A stretch of 64,000 nt of DNA from Ga0077560 sp046330435 (GTDB lineage: Bacteria; Actinomycetota; Thermoleophilia; Miltoncostaeales; Miltoncostaeaceae), in NCBI GenBank assembly GCA_046330435.1, contig JAXLST010000009.1, positions 124,001 through 188,000 of the forward strand, in the 5' to 3' direction. Both the position numbers and the translations under genes were made by a program. The notes below the pieces were generated by a model. The model saw nothing but the letters and a program-made list of their open reading frames with translations, was not told where the DNA came from and searched no databases. Shown piece by piece: positions 43,317-50,746 of this stretch; position 1 is the first letter of the stretch; every line of letters starts with the position of its first letter.

Positions 43317-43760
43317 TCAGTCCTCGTCGTCGTCCTCCGTGGGGCCCTCGGAGATGAACTCGATGAGGTCCTCCACCGTGAACCGCCCGGCGCGCATGGA
43401 GGCGACCAGGCCGTAGACGGTGGCGCTGTGCGGGCGCTCCAGCACGTACGCCCGCATGGCGTCGTTCGCCTCGTCCTCCAGGCGCCCGGCGCGCTCCCGG
43501 CCCGCGCCGGTCACCGCGATGCCGTTCGGCTTCACCTCGGCCAGCTCGTCCTGCACCAGCCGGCCGGCGAGGGAGGCGACCTCCTCGCCGTCGGCGTCGA
43601 GGGCCTCGGCGAGGTCCTTCACCGGCACCGGGCCGTCGGCGCGGACCAGCTCGCGGAGCACCAGGTACGACCCGGCGGACAGGCCGCCGGCGGCGACCGT
43701 CTGGTCGAGCACGCCGGCGAGCTCGCCGAGCAGCTCGATGTCCTCCTCGCTGCGGTACAT
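43317..43760 (-). CDS. MarR-like winged-helix protein
   Basis: 147-residue acidic protein. Residues about 25-95 fit a winged helix (SAGSYLVLRELVRADGPVPVK split as helix 1-2; DLAEALDADGEEVASLAGRL as the recognition region; AEVKPNGIAVTGAGRERAG as the wing). The tail is acidic (GPTEDDDED). DNA binding is likely, but target and ligand are unknown. Confidence 0.7.
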   Translation of the reverse strand: MYRSEEDIELLGELAGVLDQTVAAGGLSAGSYLVLRELVRADGPVPVKDLAEALDADGEEVASLAGRLVQDELAEVKPNGIAVTGAGRERAGRLEDEANDAMRAYVLERPHSATVYGLVASMRAGRFTVEDLIEFISEGPTEDDDED

Positions 43761-43770
43761 GCCCGGACCC

Positions 43771-44097
43771 CTACGGGCCGTAGCGGTGCGGCGGCGCCGG
43801 GCGCAGCGTCGTGCGCGTCTCGCCCAGCCAGGTGCGGCCCCGGATGCCGAGGTCGTCCAGCAGGCGCAGGGCGGACCGCACCACGCCGGTGCGGGCGCCG
43901 TGTCCGGCGGTGTTGGCGACGGTGATCGCGAAGTCGTGGTCACCGGCGCCGTACAGGGGGCGGGCGTTGGCCCGGGCGAGGGCGACGCGCGCCTCGGAGA
44001 GCCGCTCCGGCTCGTCCAGGGCGACGTAGCACTCGAAGAACGACCAGTCCCCCGGGAGGTCCTCCAGGAGGGCGTCGAATGCGGCGGTGTGGCTCAT
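43771..44097 (-). CDS. Hypothetical protein (108 aa)
   Basis: Unrecognised 108-residue protein starting MSHTAAFDALLEDLPGDWSFFECYVALDEPERL. It looks like a small alpha/beta fold with a helical first half and a strand-rich second half (HDFAITVANTAGH; RTWLGETRTTL). On the minus strand TACCGT lies 7 bases before the ATG, so it is probably leaderless. It is not coupled to its neighbours. Confidence 0.7.
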   Translation of the reverse strand: MSHTAAFDALLEDLPGDWSFFECYVALDEPERLSEARVALARANARPLYGAGDHDFAITVANTAGHGARTGVVRSALRLLDDLGIRGRTWLGETRTTLRPAPPHRYGP

Positions 44098-44129
44098 TTC
44101 GCGAACGGTACCACGGGGTCCGGAGGCCG

Positions 44130-44702
44130 CTAAACGGCCGCCGTGTGCGGCTGCAGCGCCTCCGCGACACGCCGTTCCGCGGCCGCGAATTCGGCGTCGC
44201 CGAGCGCGGGCGTGCGGGCCCCCGGGGCCAGGCCCTCGGGCAGCTGGATCCAGCTCACGCAGCCGCCGTGCTCGGGGCCCACGTCCAGCACCACGGGCTC
44301 CTCCAGCCGCCACACCCGCAGCACCGCGGCCCACAGCGGGTGCTTGCGGCGCCACTTGAGGCGCTCCGCCGCGTAGTCGGGGGTGAGGATGTGGAGGTGG
44401 TCGATGGCGTCGAGCGCCTCCGGGTCCCGGATGGGGTGGCTGGAGACCAGCTCGGCCCACAGGGCCAGCGGCAGGCGGTCCGGGTCGTCCCGCCGGTCCA
44501 GCGCCCCGGCGAAGTCGCCGTGGTGCGCGGCCTTCACCAGCTCGGGGCGCTGGTGGGCGTAGGTGGGGAACAGGAAGAACGCGGGGTGGGGGAGCTCGAA
44601 CGTCTTCTCCCCGATGCCGCCCTTGCGGACGATGAGCACCTGGGCGCCCTGGGCGAGGGCCTCGCAGGTGACCGCCCACTCCTTGAGTGCGTGCTCGGCC
44701 AT
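44130..44702 (-). CDS. DUF1802 family protein
   Basis: 190-residue cytosolic protein of the DUF1802 family, with ALKEWAVTCEALAQGAQVLIVRKGGIGE at the start (ALKEWAV and VLIVRKGGI are the recognisable blocks) and FPTYAHQRPELV after it. No function is known for the family. TACCAT lies 6 bases before the ATG on the minus strand, another leaderless layout, divergent from mqnE. Confidence 0.8.
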   Translation of the reverse strand: MAEHALKEWAVTCEALAQGAQVLIVRKGGIGEKTFELPHPAFFLFPTYAHQRPELVKAAHHGDFAGALDRRDDPDRLPLALWAELVSSHPIRDPEALDAIDHLHILTPDYAAERLKWRRKHPLWAAVLRVWRLEEPVVLDVGPEHGGCVSWIQLPEGLAPGARTPALGDAEFAAAERRVAEALQPHTAAV

Positions 44703-44708
44703 GGGCCG

Positions 44709-44783
44709 ATGGTACCGCCGCGCACCGGATACGGCCCGGAGGGGCCGGTGCGGGGCCGTGGCGGCGGGATGCGTTGATACCCT
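44709..44783. promoter_or_regulatory. Divergent leaderless promoters (DUF1802 and mqnE)
   Basis: Minus strand: TACCAT (44714-44709), 6 bases before the ATG at 44702. Plus strand: TACCCT (44778-44783), 6 bases before the ATG at 44790. The spacing is identical in both directions. Confidence 0.6.
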
Positions 44784-44789
44784 CCGCAC

Positions 44790-45872
44790 ATGACCGATCG
44801 CATCCTCTCCCGTGCCGCGGACGGCGGCCGCATCACCCCCGAGGAGGCCGTCCTCCTCTACCAGGAGGCGCCCCTGGAGGACCTGGGCGCCGCGGCCGAC
44901 GAGGTCGTCCGCCGCAAGTACGGCTCGGACATCACCTACAACGTCAACGCGCACCTCAACCCCACCAACATCTGCGTGGTGGGCTGCGGGCTCTGCGCGT
45001 TCGCCGTGTGGACCGAGAAGGACGAGCGCGCCTACGCCTACAGCGTCGACCAGCTCGTCGAGCGGGCCGGGCAGCTGGTGGGGCACGGCATCACCGAGCT
45101 CCACATCGTGGGCGGCATGACCAAGGAGTACGGCCTCGAGTACTACGAGGAGCTGTTCTCCGAGCTCAAGGCCGCGTACCCGCAGGTCGCCCTCACCGCC
45201 CTCACCGCGGTGGAGATCGACTTCGTGGCGCGCCTGGCGAAGGTGAGCCACCGGGAGGCGCTGGAGCGCACCCGTGCCGCGGGCCACGACACGATGCCGG
45301 GCGGCGGGGCCGAGGTCTTCAGCCCCCGGGTCCGGGCGATCATCGCCGACCGCAAGGTGCCCTCCGAGACCTGGCTGGACGTGCACCGCGAGGCGCACGC
45401 CCAGGGCATGCGCACCAACGCGACGCTCCTGTTCGGGCACTTCGAGACGCCCGAGGAGCAGGTCGACCACATGCGCCAGCTGCGGGAGCTGCAGGACCAG
45501 ACCGGCGGCTTCCAGGCGTTCATCCCGCTGCCGTTCCTGCCGGGCAACACCGAGTTCGCGTACCTGCCCGGCCCGAGCCGCGAGGAGAAGCTCCGGACCA
45601 TCGCCACCGCGCGGCTGTTCCTGGACAACTTCCCGCACATCAAGGGTCACTGGGTGATGCTGGGCGAGGACATCACCGCCGAGGCGCTCGCCTACGGCCT
45701 CGACGACCTCTCCGGCACCCTCATCGAGGAGCGCATCGCGCACGCCACCACCGTGCAGACCCCGCTGGGGCTCTCGCAGGAGCGGATGTGCGAGCTCATC
45801 CGCCAGGGCGGCAAGACGCCGGTGGAGCGGGACACGCTGTACAACCGCGTCGAGCGGGCCGTCCCCGCCTGA
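44790..45872 (+). CDS. mqnE: Aminofutalosine synthase MqnE
   Basis: Radical-SAM enzyme of the futalosine route to menaquinone; it joins 3-[(1-carboxyvinyl)oxy]benzoate and SAM. The iron-sulfur cysteines are Cys62, Cys66 and Cys69 (CxxxCxxC). Family blocks include HIVGGMTKEYGLEYYEEL, MPGGGAEVFSPRVR, TNATLLFGHFETPEEQ and GGFQAFIPLPF. The 360-residue length is normal. It suggests the organism makes menaquinone by this route; no other mqn gene is in the window. It ends at a strong hairpin. Confidence 0.92.
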   Translation: MTDRILSRAADGGRITPEEAVLLYQEAPLEDLGAAADEVVRRKYGSDITYNVNAHLNPTNICVVGCGLCAFAVWTEKDERAYAYSVDQLVERAGQLVGHGITELHIVGGMTKEYGLEYYEELFSELKAAYPQVALTALTAVEIDFVARLAKVSHREALERTRAAGHDTMPGGGAEVFSPRVRAIIADRKVPSETWLDVHREAHAQGMRTNATLLFGHFETPEEQVDHMRQLRELQDQTGGFQAFIPLPFLPGNTEFAYLPGPSREEKLRTIATARLFLDNFPHIKGHWVMLGEDITAEALAYGLDDLSGTLIEERIAHATTVQTPLGLSQERMCELIRQGGKTPVERDTLYNRVERAVPA

Positions 45873-45877
45873 GATCC

Positions 45878-45915
45878 CGGGTGTCCCGTCCCGGCGAGCC
45901 GGGGCGGGACACCCG
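45878..45915. terminator. 17-bp hairpin, bidirectional terminator-like
   Basis: 45878-45894 pairs with 45899-45915 in a 17-bp stem with one G-T wobble and a CGAG loop. It fills the space between the convergent mqnE and SnoaL-like genes. There is no T-run, so it may stop polymerase with Rho or protect 3' ends. Confidence 0.65.
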
Positions 45916-45921
45916 ACGGTG

Positions 45922-46359
45922 CTACCCCGCTGCGGGCGGCCGCCATTCGGCGGTCATGAGCCCGGTGTCCCAGTACATCCGCTCCTCGGTGATCCGGCCG
46001 CCGTCGATCATGAAGATCGACACGCCGGGGAACACCACCGGCTCGTCCTGGGCGGTCCAGACGGCCCAGTCCGCGCGGTGCGTGCCCACGACCCTCCACT
46101 CGAGGACCGCGCCGCCGGGGATCTCCCACATCCGGCCGAGCTCGACCGTGATGTCCGGGAGCACCGTCATGAACGCCCGGATCCCCTCCGTGACCGCGGC
46201 GCGCCCCTCGAACCGCGCCGTACCCGTGAGCGGCTTCACCATCCACTCCCGGACACCGCCGTCCGTGAACAGGGCGCCGCACGCCTCCGGGTCGTGCCGG
46301 TTCCACGCCGCGCCGTACGCCTCGGCGACCTGCAGGTTGCTCATCGTCGCAATCGACAT
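45922..46359 (-). CDS. SnoaL/NTF2-like fold protein
   Basis: 145-residue protein of the cone-shaped NTF2-like fold: VAEAYGAAWNRHDPEACGALFTDGG at the start (AAWNRHD is the typical helix), ITEERMYWDTGLM near the end. Relatives include polyketide cyclases and steroid isomerase-like proteins. No catalytic set can be assigned. GAGGGGGAG lies upstream of the ATG. The 182 bases before it (46360-46541) hold no gene that I can see. Confidence 0.82.
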   Translation of the reverse strand: MSIATMSNLQVAEAYGAAWNRHDPEACGALFTDGGVREWMVKPLTGTARFEGRAAVTEGIRAFMTVLPDITVELGRMWEIPGGAVLEWRVVGTHRADWAVWTAQDEPVVFPGVSIFMIDGGRITEERMYWDTGLMTAEWRPPAAG

Positions 46360-46541
46360 CCCGCTCCCCCTCTCGGAGTCGGCCCGGCGGGCCGGTCACC
46401 CCGATCGTCGCGGCCCGGCGGGGGATGGGGATCCGGCGGTGGCCGGGGTGCGGCCCGGTCCCGGCCCCGGAGTCGCCTCCGGGGCGCGAGCGTCGGTCCG
46501 TGCCGACACGTGGGTTCCGGCGTTTCGCGCCCGGAGCGGGG

Positions 46542-47156
46542 CTAGCTCAGGCGCCAGCTGCCGGACTCCTTGGAGAAGCCGGCGCGGGGCGTGTACTTGA
46601 GGCGCTCCGGGACCGCCGACTGGGCGATCTCGAACGTCACCCAGCCGGTGAGCGACCCCCGGGGGTCGATCGTGGGGTTGCCCTCGAACCCGGGCTCCAC
46701 GGCGCTCAGGATCTCCGGCTCCACCGCGCCCCCGTCCACGAACAGGCGGGCGGCGGTGAGCGGCGACTCGTTGGTGGGCACGGTGCCCACGTTCTCGATC
46801 TTCAGGCGCACGGCGTAGTACCGGTTGCCCTCGCCGGGCTCGAACGGCGTGTCGGACGTGATGCGGACCGGGTCGCGGACGTCCAGGAGGGTCACCGCGA
46901 TGCGCTCGCCGTCGAGGATGCCGGCGATGGCCAGCCGCTTGCCGACCTCGGCGTCCGCGGACGGGCCCGTGGGGGTCGTGCCGGTGACCGGCGCGGTGCC
47001 GGTGGTCTCGGGCGCCGTGGACGTGGTGAGCGCCGACGTGGACGGGCCGGTGCCGGAGTCGGTCACCACGTCGGGCTTGCTGGACGAGCCGCCGCATGCG
47101 GCGAGCGTCAGCGCGAGCAGGGGGACGAGGGCGATGGCCGGTGGCCGGATCCGCAT
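46542..47156 (-). CDS. Lipoprotein with DUF4352-like domain
   Basis: 204 residues. Signal peptide with lipobox LTLAAC (Cys21), then a Ser/Thr-rich stretch (about 22-66) and a beta domain (about 75-200) with YYAVRLKIENVGTVP and GWVTFEIAQ, as in DUF4352/telomeric-repeat-factor-like immunoglobulin folds. It is predicted to sit on the outer face of the membrane; function unknown. It is preceded by a GGAGGG site 11 bases from the ATG. Confidence 0.85.
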   Translation of the reverse strand: MRIRPPAIALVPLLALTLAACGGSSSKPDVVTDSGTGPSTSALTTSTAPETTGTAPVTGTTPTGPSADAEVGKRLAIAGILDGERIAVTLLDVRDPVRITSDTPFEPGEGNRYYAVRLKIENVGTVPTNESPLTAARLFVDGGAVEPEILSAVEPGFEGNPTIDPRGSLTGWVTFEIAQSAVPERLKYTPRAGFSKESGSWRLS

Positions 47157-47239
47157 TTCTCAGGAACCCTCCGGGTCGGGACGGGGCCGGGCGATGATGC
47201 ACCGGGTCGTCCCGGATTACCACTCCCCGGACGGGGTGA

Positions 47240-48058
47240 TCACAGCTGGCGGCGGCGCACGCCGTAGGCGGCGAGCGCGAGGAAGATCCCGGCCCAGAAC
47301 ACGGTCCAGACGATCGAGAGCCACCCGGAGGTGGGCACCACGACCTCCAGGCCGTTCACGTCGACCTTGGGCGCCGAGGGTCCCGCGACGCCCCGCTGCT
47401 GCATCTCGTGGATCATCGGCGACACCAGGGCGCGCGGGAACAGCGCGTAGAACGGGTCGATGACGATGTGCGAGTCGCGGCTCACCGCACCGGACTCCAG
47501 CGCGGCCTTGAGGTTCACCGACGCCTGCGCGGACACGTAGACCATGAGGCCGAAGACGCCTGCGGCGATGGGGCCGATGACCGACGCCATCGCGGCGCTG
47601 GCGCAGAGCACGATCGACAGGTTCCCGAACACCGACAGGGCGTGGACGACCAGCGGCCCGTCGCCGCCCTCGCCGATCGCCGCGCTGCCCGCCACCAGCG
47701 CCGCCGTCCACGCGCCGAGGATGACGAGGAGGGTGACGAGCCGTGCGGCGATCCGGCCCACGCCCACCGCGGAGGGCGTCGCGCCGCTGCCGACCAGGAG
47801 CCCCAGGTACCCGCGGGCCGCGTCGTGGGCGAACGCGCCGCCGCCCAGGCACACCGCGACGGCGAGGCCGCCCAGCAGCAGTGACGCGGCGCCGGAGCGG
47901 AGCGTGTCGAGCCGGTCGATGCCGTCCTCGCCGGAGGCGTTGGCGGCGACGATCGCGGCGATGACCACGCCGGCGAGCAGGGCGAAGCGCACCCAGCGCA
48001 CGCGGGCGAGGATCCGCAGGTCGTTCCGGACGACGGCCGCGACGTGGGCGGCGGTCAC
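47240..48058 (-). CDS. ABC-2-type membrane protein (permease partner)
   Basis: 272-residue protein with about six membrane segments (FALLAGVVIAAIVAA near 25-40, LLLGGLAVAVCLGGG, LVTLLVILGAWTAALVA, SIVLCASAAMASVIGPIAAG, WLSIVWTVFWAGIFLALAA near the C-terminus). The GTG overlaps the ATPase stop (GTGA). With the upstream ATPase it forms the last two genes of the HIT-phosphomannomutase chain. Substrate unknown. Confidence 0.82.
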   Translation of the reverse strand: MTAAHVAAVVRNDLRILARVRWVRFALLAGVVIAAIVAANASGEDGIDRLDTLRSGAASLLLGGLAVAVCLGGGAFAHDAARGYLGLLVGSGATPSAVGVGRIAARLVTLLVILGAWTAALVAGSAAIGEGGDGPLVVHALSVFGNLSIVLCASAAMASVIGPIAAGVFGLMVYVSAQASVNLKAALESGAVSRDSHIVIDPFYALFPRALVSPMIHEMQQRGVAGPSAPKVDVNGLEVVVPTSGWLSIVWTVFWAGIFLALAAYGVRRRQL

Positions 48059-48690
48059 ACCAGCACCCCCGCCTCGAGGGTCACCACGGGGCCCAGCAGC
48101 GCCGGGAACCCGCCGGGATCCGGCGTGGCGACGAGGATCGTCGCGCCGCGGGCCGCGGCCGCGGACAGGATCTCCACGGTCTCGGGGAACTCCCACGGGT
48201 CGTCGAGCACCAGCACCTCCGGGTCGCCCACGACGGCGCACGCCAGGCTCAGGCGCCGCACGTCCTCCACCTCGAGGCGGTCGATCCGGCGGTCCTGCGG
48301 GGCCTCGAGCCCCACGCGCTCGAGCACCTCGGAGGCGGCGTCCCGGGGGACGCCGCGCACCGCGGCGACGAGCCGGACGGCCTCGGCCGCGCGCATCACG
48401 CTGGGGAACGGGTGCTTCTCGGGGCCGTAGCCGACGCGGCGCCGGATGGAGGGGTCCATGACGGGCGATCCGCCCAGGACCTCCACGGACCCCGCGGACG
48501 GGGTCACCAGCCCCACCACGGCGCGCACCAGCGAGGTGCGCCCGCAGCCCTCGGGCCCGGTCACGACCAGTCCGGAGCCGGCGGGGACCGACAGCGTCAC
48601 GCCGCGCAGGGCGGGCTCCGGCCCGCCCTGGTAGCGCACCTCGAGATCGGTGACGGCGATCGCCGCCGGCGGGCGTCCCTGCTCAGGCAC
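48055..48690 (-). CDS. ABC transporter ATP-binding protein, degenerate motifs
   Basis: 211-residue ABC ATPase fold. The P-loop reads GPEGCGRTSL, with Arg51 where the catalytic Lys should be. The signature loop, normally LSGGQ, reads LEVED (139-143). Walker B reads VLVLDDP, with Asp164 in place of the catalytic Glu. Three key positions are altered while the fold is well kept, so ATP hydrolysis may be weak or absent. GTG start overlaps the end of phosphomannomutase by 8 bases. Confidence 0.85.
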   Translation of the reverse strand: MPEQGRPPAAIAVTDLEVRYQGGPEPALRGVTLSVPAGSGLVVTGPEGCGRTSLVRAVVGLVTPSAGSVEVLGGSPVMDPSIRRRVGYGPEKHPFPSVMRAAEAVRLVAAVRGVPRDAASEVLERVGLEAPQDRRIDRLEVEDVRRLSLACAVVGDPEVLVLDDPWEFPETVEILSAAAARGATILVATPDPGGFPALLGPVVTLEAGVLV

Positions 48691-50050
48691 GGATGAGCGC
48701 GAGGACCTCGTCGCGGCGCCGCTCCATGTCGGCCTCCGAGACCAGGGACTCCAGGTTCAGGCGCAGCAGCGGCTCGGTGTTCGACGCCCGCACGTTGAAG
48801 TGCCAGTCGTCGTAGTCCACCGACACGCCGTCGATCTCGCGCTGCACGCCGTCCCGGTAGGCGTCCCGGATGCGCTGGATCGCGGCGGGGGCGTCCGCCA
48901 CCGTCGAGTTGATCTCGCCGGAGATGTGGTACTTCGCGCGGAACCCGTCGATGAGCTCCGACATCTTCACGCCGCGCTCGCCGAGCAGCTCCAGCACCAG
49001 CAGCGCGGGGATGAGCCCGGTGTCGGCGAACGAGAAGTCCTTGAAGTAGTAGTGGCCGCTCACCTCGCCGGCGAACACCGCGTCCACCTCGCGCATGCGC
49101 CGCTTGATGAAGGCGTGGCCCACCCGGAACTCGTCCGGCGTCCCGCCGGCGGCGGTGATGGCGTCGCGCACGGCCCATGAGGCGCGCAGGTCGTAGACGA
49201 TCGCCGACGGCCCGGTGCGCCGCAGCAGGTGCTCGGCGAGCAGGGCGGTCAGGAAGTCCCCGGGCACGAACTCGCCCCGGTCGTCGATGAAGAAGCAGCG
49301 GTCCGCGTCGCCGTCCCAGGCGATGCCGAGGTCCGCGCCCTCCTCCTTGACCTTCGCCTCGATGAACGCGCGGTTCTCGGGCAGCAGCGGGTTCGGCTCG
49401 TGGTGGGGGAAGCGCCCGTCCGGGTCGAGGAAGCACGGCACCGCGTCGATGCCGATCCGCTCCAGCACGGGCGGCAGGTACACCCCGGCCATGCCGTTCG
49501 CGGCGTCGAGCACCACGCGCATCCCGCCGATCTTCGAGGCGTCGACGAAGCCCATGCAGTTGTCCACGAAGCGGCCCAGCACGGTGTCGTCCCGCTCGCG
49601 CGAGCCGCCGGGGGCCGGGGCGGGCTCGCCGGCCATCGCCAGGCGGCCGACCTCCCCGATCCCGGTGTCGCCGGACAGGGGCAGCGCCCCCGCCAGCACC
49701 AGCTTCGCGCCGGTGTACTGGGGCGGGTTGTGGCTGGCGGTGATCGCGGCGCCGGCGTCGTAGCCGCCGTCCGCGACGGCGAAGTAGACCATCTCGGTCG
49801 CGGCCAGGCCGATCTCGGTGACGCGGGCGCCGGCCGCCGCCGCGCCGGCGCAGAAGGCGTCGGCCATGGACGGGGAGGAGAGGCGCACGTCGTGGCCCAC
49901 CGCGATGCGCGGGTTGGGGGTGCCCGGGGTCGCCTGGCGCACCACCTCGACGAAGGCGCGGCCGATGCGCTCGGCGCCCTCCTCGTCGATCTCGGTGCCG
50001 TGGAGGCCGCGAACGTCGTACGCCTTGAACACGCCTGGGATGAGCGTCAT
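48683..50050 (-). CDS. manB: Phosphomannomutase/phosphoglucomutase
   Basis: 455-residue alpha-D-phosphohexomutase that interconverts mannose 6- and 1-phosphate, or the glucose pair. The phosphoserine is Ser106 in TASHNPP. The metal loop is DGDADR (246-251). Sugar loop GEVSGHYYF and phosphate loop RASNTEP are intact. ATG overlaps the HIT stop. It supplies sugar 1-phosphate for cell-envelope polymers, which may connect it with the downstream exporter. Confidence 0.93.
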   Translation of the reverse strand: MTLIPGVFKAYDVRGLHGTEIDEEGAERIGRAFVEVVRQATPGTPNPRIAVGHDVRLSSPSMADAFCAGAAAAGARVTEIGLAATEMVYFAVADGGYDAGAAITASHNPPQYTGAKLVLAGALPLSGDTGIGEVGRLAMAGEPAPAPGGSRERDDTVLGRFVDNCMGFVDASKIGGMRVVLDAANGMAGVYLPPVLERIGIDAVPCFLDPDGRFPHHEPNPLLPENRAFIEAKVKEEGADLGIAWDGDADRCFFIDDRGEFVPGDFLTALLAEHLLRRTGPSAIVYDLRASWAVRDAITAAGGTPDEFRVGHAFIKRRMREVDAVFAGEVSGHYYFKDFSFADTGLIPALLVLELLGERGVKMSELIDGFRAKYHISGEINSTVADAPAAIQRIRDAYRDGVQREIDGVSVDYDDWHFNVRASNTEPLLRLNLESLVSEADMERRRDEVLALIRA

Positions 50051-50571
50051 ACGGAGAACCCCGGTTTCAGCAGGTCGTAGGTGTCGTCCATGTGCTGCGG
50101 CATCACCCGGCAGTCCCCGATCGCCGGCATGAAGTTCGTGTCGCCCACCCACCTCGGGAGGATGTGCAGGTGGACGTGGTCCGCGATGCCCGCCCCGGCG
50201 GCGCGGCCCTGGTTCATCCCCACGTTGAAGCCATGGGGGTGCATGGTCGCCGCGAGCACCGTCTGGGCCTTCTGCGTGAGCGCCATCATCTCGGCGGTCG
50301 TGTCGGCGTCCAGCGCCAGCAGGGTGTCGACGTGCGCGTACGGGACGACCATGAGGTGCCCGTTGTTGTACGGGTACAGGTTCATGATCACGAAGCACCG
50401 CTCGCCGCGGTGGAGGATGTACGAGCGGGCGTCGTCCTCCTGGGCCGGCAGGGTGCAGAACACGCACCGCGGGCCCTCGAAGCCGTGCTCGTGCTCGCCC
50501 GAGATGTAGGCCATGCGCCAGGGCGCCCACATGATGTCCGGGCCCTGGTGGCCCTCGGGGGGTCGCGTCAT
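50047..50571 (-). CDS. HIT-family nucleotide phosphorylase/hydrolase
   Basis: 174-residue protein. The catalytic triad is HVHLHILPR (132-140). The N-terminal CVFC (36-39) and His113/His132 form the zinc site typical of the AP4A phosphorylase-like actinobacterial branch. PYNNGHLMVVPYAH is the family core. First gene of the minus-strand chain with phosphomannomutase. Its ATG has TAGGAT 8 bases upstream. Confidence 0.9.
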   Translation of the reverse strand: MTRPPEGHQGPDIMWAPWRMAYISGEHEHGFEGPRCVFCTLPAQEDDARSYILHRGERCFVIMNLYPYNNGHLMVVPYAHVDTLLALDADTTAEMMALTQKAQTVLAATMHPHGFNVGMNQGRAAGAGIADHVHLHILPRWVGDTNFMPAIGDCRVMPQHMDDTYDLLKPGFSV

Positions 50572-50579
50572 CGGCGCCC

Positions 50580-50585
50580 ATCCTA
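50580..50585 (-). promoter_or_regulatory. Probable -10 element (TAGGAT) for the HIT chain
   Basis: On the minus strand TAGGAT ends 8 bases before the ATG at 50571, consistent with a near-leaderless transcript for HIT-phosphomannomutase-ABC. Confidence 0.45.
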
Positions 50586-50689
50586 GCGGCCCCCCTCGGG
50601 CGGGGGCTCGCGTGCGCATCGTCACGCCGGGGGCGGCCCGGACGTCATCCACCGGCGCGGGGTGCTGACTTCGTCCGTTGAAGGGAGTA

Positions 50690-50695
50690 GCGTCG
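50690..50695 (+). promoter_or_regulatory. Possible -10 element (TAGCGT) for kup
   Basis: TAGCGT stands about 51 bases before the GTG start of kup. The resulting leader of roughly 45 bases is too short for a c-di-AMP riboswitch. Confidence 0.3.
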
Positions 50696-50746
50696 CCCGT
50701 CGCGTCCGCCCGCCCATCACGGGCCTCCGCCGCGGACCCCCCATAC

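Noticed and set aside
50586..50746. c-di-AMP (ydaO-type) riboswitch before kup
   Set aside because: The likely leader is about 45 bases and shows no recognisable aptamer elements; the rest of the spacer belongs to the HIT promoter side.
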